The notes below the pieces were generated by a model. It was not told where the DNA came from and did no database searches. It saw nothing but the letters and a program-made list of their open reading frames with translations. This document shows positions 57,060-64,000 of a DNA stretch of 64,000 nucleotides, one piece after another. Position 1 is the first letter of the stretch. Each line of letters starts with the position of its first letter. Source of the DNA: Rhynchopus sp. YZ270_cl-10 (taxonomy: Eukaryota; Euglenozoa; Diplonemea; Diplonemida; Diplonemidae). The stretch spans positions 620,001 through 684,000 of the forward strand of contig OZ037893.1 of assembly GCA_964035575.1 (NCBI GenBank), given 5' to 3'. Made by a program: the position numbers and the translations under genes.

Positions 57060-60044
57060 ATGCAGAAGCGGGCTTTGGGGCCACGGTTGGGAGCGAAGCC
57101 GATTCGTTCGGTGAGTCCGAAGGTGCCTGTGGGGAATGTTGCAAGGGATGGGCGTGTGGCGCGGTCGGTGTCTCCAAACCCTGCACGGAGAGTGGTAGGG
57201 GATACAAAGACATTCCGCGTGGTTGCTGGGACAGTGCCTCTTAGGAATACTATGAATGTGAACGATAGGGACCTAGGTATTGCGGGGCCGATTCGTGGCT
57301 GTATCGTTGCTGCAGTGCGTGTGGGGGACAAATGGTTGCGTTTGAACAGTGGACACTATCTCCCCTTCATGGTGGACTCTCTTCCCGCATTCGAGCCTGC
57401 AACAGACCCGAAGCCCAATGACCGTATCTGGCGTTTGGAGAATGCACAGCAAGGCAAAGCTGTTGTGCCGACCCATGAAGCCACACAGCGTGCAACACCT
57501 TCGCCGGCACCTACTCTGCGCCTAGCTGCGGTGCCGAAGCAGAGTGCACAGAACACACCACGTTTGCGGCGGAGGGCTTCAAAGAGCCCTTCTGTGATAG
57601 AGAAGGAACGCAAGGTGAGCAGTAGTCACGCTGTTCCGCAACGTCGGCGACGCGCGTCGGCAGTGCTGCAGGAGAAGGAGAAGGAGAAGGACGACACCCA
57701 GCCACGCTACTCCGCTGTCGCAATAGCAGCGGCAGCGAAGACAAAGGAGCGTGGTGAGTCTGCTGTGAAGAAACGCAGTGACGTCAAACCAGGTCGCGGT
57801 GTCTCCATGGAGCAGCGTGCACCGTCCCCAAGCGAGCTCTTGACAAAGCTGAAGGAGAAGGAGCGGGCTGGCGAGGCGCGTGCAGAGCTGCGCTACCGCA
57901 TGCCTTCGCGATCTGCCTCCGGCGAGAGGGACCCGCCCGCTGACTACCACATCCTGCGGCACGAGGTCCGCACCATCACCCCACGCCACTCCTCAGCCCG
58001 CAGTGCAGTATCCACAGCACGCACCTCCCAGTCACCCCTCCGCTCCTTCGACATACCACCGCCCCCCACAAGCACACACGAAATACGCCGTCTCCACAGA
58101 GACGACGACGAACTGGGAATGACATTGCCACAGACCGCCCGGGTGTCTCCGTTGCGTTCGCCTCGTAGTGGCAGTGGTGGTAGTGGTGTGCAGACAACAA
58201 CCACATCCTCACAATTCCCCAGCCCTGCAGCCAGAACACCAAAGGCGAGAACACCAAAAGGCAATCAGTTTCTCCGCACCCTCAGCATGGTGATGCCCGA
58301 GAAGCCGATTACATCGCGGTTTGTGATGCCTTCGGTAGAAAGCTCGTCTGAGTCGGATGGGTTGACGAACAGCGAGCCTGCGGATGTCAACGCAGTGAAG
58401 GAGCAACTGCACCGTGCGCTGTTGAGTCTTGAACGTGGCGACGCTGCGGCGCACACTGTGCAGGAGATTCGCGAGGCGTTGCACAGTGCGAGGCAGCTGA
58501 GCACCACAACACCACCGTCCGCTTCCTCTGTGTCGCCCACCTGCACCTCCTCTTCTCCTACCTCCGACGACGCTTCGTTGCGCACCCTATCGCGTCCAGC
58601 TCCAGAGGAACGAGACGATTTGTTGTGCCAACTTTCCGACATGCTTGAGGAGCGGAAACGCCGACGCGACGGCCGCATGCGGGAGGGGGACGTACTGTTG
58701 TTGTCAGACCTGCAGGCAGCCCCTTCTCAAGGGAAGGACGACGCAGTGTTGCTGCAGCTTTCGGAGATGCTGGAGGAGCGGCGGGGGCGTGGGTATGGGC
58801 GCGTGGTGTCACAGCTACGACGCGAGGAGCAGGCACGCAAGACTGCCGAGCTGCGCCTTGAGGAGCTGCGGAGGGAATGCCGTGGGAAGGTGCTGGACCG
58901 CCGCCTTGCGCTTGAGGTGACCACCACCACCACCCCTGTCGACACCGAGCACGACGCCACCTCTAACTCCCCTTGCCCTAAGGCCTGCACGCAAATCCCC
59001 TACCCACACCCTATGGGCGAAACTGCGACCCGCTACGTCTGGGACGAACAACGCTACTGCGTCGGCCGTGCTGTCCAAACAACACAAGAAATCGACCTTG
59101 GAGGCACAAAACTCTGCACAGGCGAGGTCGGTGTCGTCAGTGTCTCTGCGCACGGTACAAACGCACCGCAAATCAAGATCCGCGACCTCCTCTTCATCCC
59201 AGAGGGTGGGCAGATCAAATCCTACAAAAACCATATCCCCAAGCGCTCAGCTCAAGCATGGCACAGCCCAAGCCGTGCCTCTACCCCTCCCACAACGCAG
59301 ACACGCCCCGAAGAGGAATGTGAAGCAGATGCAGGCGGCATCCCTCCAGCAGAAGCACCCGCCCCAGAAAAGTCACCCAACAAAGCGGGGGACTCCGAAG
59401 GGATGCGGGATCTGGTATGGCATTTGAATGGGAGGGTTTTTTTTTTGCGCAGCTGATGCTTGCGCGATAACGAATGTGATCAAGGTGACTACGAGAGGCT
59501 TCGGGTCATCTTATAAACCTTTCTTCTTTTTCCTTCCTCCGGGAAGGCTTGCAACTTCTTACTTAGTTTGACTAACTAGTATTATTATCATATAACTATT
59601 GTGTCTGATGTATGAGGTACATTCATCTTTCACGTTTTCTTTATTTTTTTTCTCCCTGCAACCTTTCAGATTTACAGTATTCACCTTCCACAACAAAGTT
59701 ACCTAGTATGCAGGAAAAAGTTCAAAAACAATGTTTCATTCTTATATTTTCCACAGCTACGCAGTGGAGGTTCGATCTCGCGTGACAGTGATGTTGGTGT
59801 GGCGGGGAGTTGTAGCCCTGCGCGAGATGAGGATGTACGGGTACACAAGGGGAGGGAGGCGGAAGGCAGTCCACAGCAGCACTCTCGCAGGCGAACGGAC
59901 GTGCATAGCCCCCCACAGAAGGATGTGACTGTGGAAGCGTATCCGGCACGTCCTCCGGTCCTGCGGTCAGTGACACCCCCTGATACCACGGTTCACGCGT
60001 CGTATTCATCTTTCCACCCAAAGGGACACGAGGTAACACTTTAG
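57060..60044 (+). CDS. Large basic, low-complexity protein with SH3b-like region (two exons)
   Basis: Exon 1 57060-59414 and exon 2 59757-60044 join in phase 0 to 880 residues; without splicing the frame stops at 59456. The family is not recognised. Residues about 50-105 (FRVVAGTVPLRNTMNVNDRD... KWLRLNSGHYLPF) have the strand pattern of a bacterial-type SH3 domain. A second short beta-looking region lies near 655-730 (TRYVWDEQRYCVGRAVQTTQ, IKIRDLLFI). The intervening part is Arg/Ser/Pro-rich and disordered with many RSVSP/RAPSP sites. LLCQLSDMLEERKRR near 520 and LLQLSEMLEERRGR near 562 are an internal duplication, leading into a coiled coil to about 620. Composition suggests a cytoskeletal or scaffold protein that is heavily phosphorylated. 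The function is unknown. Confidence 0.8.
59415..59756 (+). other. Intron of the 880-residue gene
   Basis: 342 bases, GTATGG to TTTTCCACAG, phase 0. The downstream exon stays open for 95 codons in the required frame and keeps the Arg/Ser/Pro composition of exon 1, which supports the join. Confidence 0.75.
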
Positions 60045-60397
60045 ACCAGGTTGCTTTGGATGAAAATATCTCTTATCCGCACGGTGTTGGGTTGTGTCAA
60101 CTATGATTCGACTGCAAAACACCAAATGGAACAAAAAAAAAAAAAAACTTTGAAATCTTTCCTTTCATATGTAACCGTTTTTGCAATCTGTCTACGGCGA
60201 TTTGTTTGTTTGTTTTTATTGTGAGTATGTGGTGCGGCATGCCCCAAAAATTAAGTCTATTCTATGTACTTCGTATGTAGTTCAAATGTAGACCGAAATT
60301 TGCTTAACGTGCCACACCAGTAGGGGATGGGGGGTTTTTTTTTTTTGATTTTTCTCTGTAGTTCGGGCAGTTGTATCCACACTCCCTTTTTTTTTGT
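60045..60397. other. 3' flank, no gene
   Basis: A-runs and T-runs with short frames only. Confidence 0.55.
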
Positions 60398-60450
60398 GTG
60401 TCAGTGCCTGCGTCCCAGAGGCGTTTTGCACTATCAACTTCACCTTTTTT
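60398..60450 (+). repeat. Repeat D, copy 2
   Basis: GTGTCAGTGCCTGCGTC, AGAGGCGTTTTGCACTAT and CTTCACCTTTTTT. AGTGC and GCACT pair exactly here. Same position relative to the upstream gene end as copy 1 at 56262-56313. Confidence 0.7.
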
Positions 60451-61134
60451 GTGAGAAAAGATATGTCGTGCCTGTGACGACCATTCATCTTTTCAGGTTT
60501 TTTTTTAAAGGGGTGAACACTGTGTACTTGCACACAGTTTCCCCCCGTAACAGCACCCCCCCCTACAACAACCTTGTATGCACTAGATTTTTCTGTTTGT
60601 GGGCCCCCTTTCCCCCCATAGTTTTTTTCTTTTTGTTAATATCTTTGGGAAAAAGACGGCAAAGTGGAAAGTGGCCCAGACGGCTACCAAATTGTTCCAA
60701 CAGTTTTACAAAAAAATATTTTTAAAAAATACAAGCAAAAGTAAACCTGGTTTCCAGAGTTTACTATGTTTGTCTATTATTTTGTCTCAATATGCCGTCA
60801 TTCTATTTGTACAGAACATGTCTTTTGACTGCAAAAAAACACAGCGATCCTGCTCTACGTTGTGTTTATGAGAGTACCAGAAGTACGAGAGAAGTACGGG
60901 TAATTCGGGGGTGTGCAGAAATTTTCTGCTTCCCCCCGATAGAAGTACGGGGAATTTGGGGGGGTTTTAGAGGAAACTAATAAGTCCCATCGAGGGAGGG
61001 TGATCGTGGCCAACTCACACATGGTTTTTACATGTGTGCAGAGGCTCTGTCTACCTCACCTGGGGAAGACCGTGTTTTGTTTTGTTTTATTTAAATTGGA
61101 AGTACGTGAGGCTTAGGATCATCTTTCCAACTTT
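60451..61134. other. No gene seen
   Basis: Holds an ACTGTGT...ACACAGT hairpin near 60520-60540 and a duplicated AGAAGTACG(G)G motif near 60890-60960 (GAAGTACGGGTAATTCGGGGG and GAAGTACGGGGAATTTGGGGG). Otherwise T-rich. Confidence 0.5.
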
Positions 61135-61640
61135 TTGTTTTTTTTTTAATGCCTTTTTGGAGTCAGGCCAACTTATTGCACACGGGAGAGCTGCCACATC
61201 CAGGGGTGAGATGTGCTGCCTGCTATTAACTTCTCGAGTCCGCATTGCACTTCGCGGGTAGCCCCAAGGGAAGACACCCTTCTTCAGAAGCCAGGTAGAG
61301 GATTGCTCCTACCCCCTACTGTCCGCGTAGATCTTCCCACTACGCAAGGAGTCATGTGATTCCACAAGGCAAGGCACTCCCCCAAAGCGATGATATTAGA
61401 TGGCGTGCGCGTTGATGAACTGTGCAAATGATTGCCCTTTGGCTCCCCTGCTGTGCGGTAGCTATCGTGCAAAATCATAGCAGGCCATTTAGGCTTGAGG
61501 GTATAAAGAGGTTGCGTGCTTTTCGGTTGTGAACCACCTCTGTTCTCTTACGGTACGGGATACTCGAACGCCACCCTTTGCATGAGCTCGATCGAGCTGC
61601 GTTTTAGCACGTTTCAACTACTCTTTTTTTCTCTTCTCTT
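61135..61640 (+). repeat. Repeat E, copy 2 (longest)
   Basis: The 5' part matches copy 1 at 47385 (TTTGGAGTCAG, CTGCCACATCC, GGGGTGAGATGTGC, ATTGCACTTCGCGG, GAAGACACCCTT). The 3' part matches copy 3 at 62430-62695 (GGCACT, CCCAAAGC, CTATCGTGC, ATCATAGCAGGCC, GGGTATAAAGAGGTTG, CTGTTCTCTT, CGGTAC). Its last 70 bases (CCACCCTTTGCA... CACGTTTCAACTACTC) recur inside the RPS20 intron. CACATC/GATGTG and AAGGG/CCCTT stems are visible. No tRNA, snRNA or SRP RNA signature was recognised. Confidence 0.75.
61502..61509 (+). promoter_or_regulatory. TATA-like box in repeat E copy 2
   Basis: TATAAAGA in the conserved context GGGTATAAAGAGGTTG, identical in copy 3. No convincing gene follows in this copy. 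Confidence 0.35.
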
Positions 61641-62088
61641 CAAGTATTTTTCCACGTCGTCGAAAACGACATGCTCATCACAGTTTTCAACCCCCTTCTC
61701 TCTCTTAGATGACTTCCTTGTAAAATGTGTCTCTCACCTTCAAGAGGAACCAAACAAAAAATATTGCCCAGATTCAGCTCACTCCCCCCGTATGTTTTTT
61801 TTTCTTCTCTGTTTTCACATTCTTTCTAATAATCTAAGGTTGTAGCTAATCTTTCAACGGTACGGAAAAAAAGCAAAAAAAAAGGCAAAAAAAATTGGGT
61901 GAGTCTCTGTGACCAGAGGCAAAAAGAAAACCCCAAAGAAAACATATCATGAAGGTGTGCTCTGTGTGTATCTGGAGTTGATAGCAAAAAAAAAACAGGA
62001 AAATGATGGAGAGTGCACGATAGTGGCAGCACACCCTCAATCGAAGCAATTTCCAGTACTGCAACATTTTTTTTTTCCTTCAAAAAAA
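61641..62088. other. No gene seen
   Basis: Pyrimidine-rich, then A-rich. A 109-codon frame at 61516-61845 overlaps repeat E and is mostly Ser/Phe/Leu from T/C-rich sequence; I do not consider it real. Confidence 0.5.
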
Positions 62089-62379
62089 ATGTACATACCA
62101 TACATGTTGGTACGTACGTAAAACGCGCAAAAAACGCGCAAAAAACGTACAAAAAACACAAAAACGTACTACGTTTTTCAAAAATAATCAAAATAATCAC
62201 TTTTTAATACAACATTACAGCAAAAATAATATTTTTGCTCTGTGTTTTTGGTACGTTTTAGTACGTTTTTTTGCGCGTTTTTGTGACGTTTTTTATTAAA
62301 AACATTTTTTGATTATTTTGCGCGTTTTTTTATTATTTTTGCGCGTTTTACGTACGTACCAACATGTATGACATACATT
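62089..62379. mobile_element. MITE-like element with long terminal inverted repeats
   Basis: The arms begin ATGTACATACCATACATG on the left and end CATGTATGACATACAT on the right. Next inward they share a perfect inverted stretch of more than 30 bases with core GGTACGTACGTAAAACGCGC. ACGCGCAAAAA is repeated several times inside both arms. The interior is A/T-rich (TAATCAAAATAATC) and non-coding. It looks like a non-autonomous DNA transposon; target duplications are not clear. Confidence 0.6.
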
Positions 62380-62429
62380 GCAAATGAATTTGACCCAAAA
62401 AAAAGTATCTGCCTTTTTAAGTTTTCGTT

Positions 62430-62695
62430 CTTCTTTAGGCACTGTGAGTCGCTCTCCCAAAGCTATGACATTTGACACATTTGTCGAACTCATCCATGAT
62501 AGCTCTTAGTACCCCCGCTATGCTTCCACGACGACTATCGTGCCACATCATGGCAGGCCGTTGAAGTTGGGGTATAAAGAGGTTGTGTGGGCTTGTCGAG
62601 CGGTTATAACCCGCCACTGTTCTCTTGCGGTACAGATGACGTCCCACTCTTTGCCTGAGCAACAACGGAGCTGCGGTTCAATTTTTATTATTTTC
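62430..62695 (+). repeat. Repeat E, copy 3 (3' part)
   Basis: Matches copy 2 from GGCACT and CCCAAAGC through GACTATCGTGC, ATCATGGCAGGCC, GGGTATAAAGAGGTTG and CTGTTCTCTTGCGGTAC to TTTGCCTGAGC and GAGCTGCG. It ends 37 bases before the start codon of the small membrane protein gene and could supply its promoter. Confidence 0.7.
62573..62580 (+). promoter_or_regulatory. TATA-like box upstream of the 69-residue gene
   Basis: TATAAAGA lies 159 bases before the ATG at 62732 in the same context as at 61502. A splice acceptor (GCGAAATCAG, ending 62713) lies between the two, which is compatible with a promoter plus trans-splicing. Function is inferred only. Confidence 0.35.
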
Positions 62696-62731
62696 TCTCA
62701 ATCGCGAAATCAGGCTTCACACGCCACAACA

Positions 62732-62941
62732 ATGGATGTCGATAAAATGCGTCGGCTAAAGGTCGCTGCGAGGGAGATGATAGAAATGAACATGCGGGTG
62801 ACAGCCTTTGGATTAGTCTTCGTCGTGATCCCGCTTCTCTCCTGGACGTTTTATGCAGAGCAGAAAATGACAAACGAAGACAAGGTTAAACGCAGAATCG
62901 AACGAGAAGAAAAAAAGCGGCGCGAAAGTTGGGACGAGTAG
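62732..62941 (+). CDS. 69-residue single-membrane-span protein
   Basis: The ATG follows a splice acceptor ending at 62713 by 18 bases. The N terminus (MDVDKMRRLKVAAREMIEMN) is amphipathic and basic. One hydrophobic segment spans about residues 23-42 (VTAFGLVFVVIPLLSWTFYA). The C terminus is highly charged (RRIEREEKKRRESWDE). The layout, a short positive N terminus, one span and a charged tail, is that of small subunits or assembly factors of respiratory complexes, for example COA3-type proteins, but the resemblance is architectural only and I cannot name it. A hairpin (AAATGAAA/TTTCATTT, 62953-62981) lies just past the stop. The upstream repeat E copy may hold its promoter. Confidence 0.68.
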   Translation: MDVDKMRRLKVAAREMIEMNMRVTAFGLVFVVIPLLSWTFYAEQKMTNEDKVKRRIEREEKKRRESWDE

Positions 62942-63406
62942 TATCATTCTCCAAATGAAAAAAAACAAATGAGTTTCATTTTTTTTAAAAAGTGGATGCT
63001 CAGCAGGGTGAGGGTGGCTTCATAGCTGCGTTCACTTTCCTACCAAATGAAAACAATGCTGTCGACTATTTTCCTGTGGTCTTGCTGTGATCGAATGTAC
63101 ACATGTTCATTTTTTTTTGTGAAATGGTATTTCACACATCAACTTGAGGTTCTAACCTGTTCTCGATAGAGAGTATCTTCAAGGTTTATCCGAAGGGGGA
63201 GGGTGGGTGGAATGGGTGGGTGGGATGGGGTGGGATTTTGAATAAAAAAAGCCTCTTCTGATGAAGCAAATTGAAAGTGAACGAAGAAAGTATCTACAAA
63301 AAAAAGGGGGGTGCAGGTATTTGCTGAAGCAGACAGTTTGTCATCGCCCCCCCTTCTTCCCGTCACCCCACCATCACCCAGAGGACCATTCAAACCAACT
63401 ACTAAA
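62942..63406 (+). other. Spacer and RPS20 5' flank
   Basis: Hairpin at 62953-62981, then no gene. GGGTGGGTGG repeats near 63200-63235. A pyrimidine-rich tract ends in CATCACCCAG at 63381, 25 bases before the RPS20 start, a probable splice acceptor. Confidence 0.5.
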
Positions 63407-63802
63407 ATGTCCTTCCCCGTCAAGAAGCAGGCCGAGGTCGCCACCGGAAACTCCCACAAGATCCGTATCACCCTCTCCAGCCGCAAGGTGGCCGCCCTCG
63501 AGAGAGTGTGCAAGGAGCTTGTGTCCCGCTCGAAGGAACAGTCCCTGAAGGTCAAGGTATGTCTCGCTGTTTGTCACCACACAACGTTGCAACACAATGC
63601 ACACTACCAGCAAGAGTGTTTAGAACAGAAGGGCCACAACACACCACACCACCACCACCACCAACAGGGACCCATCCGTATGCCTACCAAGACCCTGCGT
63701 ATCACGACCATGAAGTCGCCCTGTGGAGAGGGAACCATCACCTTCGACCTGTTCCAGATGCGCGTCCACAAGCGCGTGATCGACCTGATCGCGCCCAGCG
63801 AG
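63407..63802 (+). CDS. RPS20: 40S ribosomal protein S20 (uS10), 3' end beyond the window
   Basis: Component of the small-subunit head of the cytosolic ribosome. Exon 1 63407-63556 (50 codons) and exon 2 63668-63802 (45 codons) join in phase 0. [45 protein letters not shown] and [12 protein letters not shown] match eukaryotic S20 closely, including the MPTK loop. The reading stops at IAPSE, where the family continues IVKQIT and about 24 residues more; that exon lies past 64000. The ATG at 63407 gives the normal N-terminal length. Exons are GC-rich, introns T-rich. Confidence 0.96.
63557..63667 (+). other. RPS20 intron 1
   Basis: 111 bases, GTATGT to CAACAG, phase 0, with a CCA/CAC-rich tract directly before the acceptor where a T-rich tract would be usual. 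Confidence 0.9.
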
Positions 63803-64000
63803 GTGTGTTGTTGTTTGTTTCTATTTTTGTTCCACCCTTTGCAAGCTCGACTGAGATGCGTTTTAACACGTTTCAACTACTCTTTTTTTATGACATCTTT
63901 TGAATGAGCGTTTATTGTGAGCGGGTTTTGCTTGACCCTATTAGTGTTGTTGTTTTGTTTGAAAGTCGGATATCTTGTTATTCGCATCATTTAATCCATT
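63803..64000 (+). other. RPS20 intron 2 (start only), carrying a piece of repeat E
   Basis: Begins GTGTGT in phase 0 and runs past the window end. 63832-63900 (CCACCCTTTGCA, GATGCGTTTTAACACG, TTTCAACTACTCTTTTTTT) matches 61572-61639, the last part of repeat E copy 2. Confidence 0.8.

Noticed and set aside
59766-59780. tRNA B-box-like GGTTCGATCTC
   Set aside because: It lies in an open coding exon, with no A box or acceptor stem at the right distance.
61516-61845. 109-codon frame downstream of the TATA-like box at 61502
   Set aside because: Ser/Phe/Leu composition from pyrimidine-rich DNA, overlap with repeat E, and no start context or domain.
1-64000. Spliced-leader RNA gene
   Set aside because: I looked for the conserved TTCTGTACTTTATTG-type end of diplonemid or kinetoplastid leaders and found none.

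Overview
The window reads as nuclear DNA of a unicellular eukaryote, most likely a euglenozoan and probably a diplonemid. The main reason is the succinate dehydrogenase iron-sulfur gene at 48570-49782. It encodes only the N-terminal [2Fe-2S] half of the subunit and then runs into an unrelated tail, which is the split SDH2 (SDH2N/SDH2C) arrangement known from Euglenozoa. The genes carry ordinary GT-AG introns, which makes a trypanosomatid unlikely. Most starts lie 17-50 nt downstream of a pyrimidine tract plus AG, as expected if spliced-leader trans-splicing is used. All six recognised genes lie on the + strand in one block. The diplonemid assignment is inference; the split SDH2 and the intron boundaries are read directly.

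Layout. 1-2250 is GC-rich with no recognisable gene; one frame is open from the left edge to 719. 2250-6116 is a zone of non-genic repeats: A/T-homopolymer repeat copies, a foldback element with 17-bp terminal inverted repeats, a composite with roughly 190-bp inverted arms, and several strong hairpins. 6117-46535 is one tandem satellite of about 1,065 units of 38 bp, 63 per cent of the window. It is organised as 38-bp monomers, 114-bp trimers and higher-order repeats of about 5.9-7.5 kb. 46536-47000 holds a degenerate 10-bp tandem repeat and a G-run cluster.

The right third is genic: SDH2N (three exons), a secreted protein with two seven-bladed WD40 propellers, a 310-residue coiled-coil protein, an 880-residue two-exon protein of unknown role, a 69-residue single-membrane-span protein, and ribosomal protein uS10/RPS20, cut by the window end. 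Between the genes lie at least four dispersed repeat families (called B, C, D and E here). Several copies sit at equivalent positions beside genes: B just upstream of two neighbouring genes, D just downstream of two genes, and E carrying a TATA-like box.

The genes do not form an obvious pathway. SDH2N belongs to respiratory complex II, RPS20 to the cytosolic ribosome, and the others are unassigned. The most unusual object is the satellite. Its unit carries a 13-nt dyad, its length is almost perfectly rigid over 1,043 consecutive units, and a 151-bp block of rare variants is identical at its two edges.
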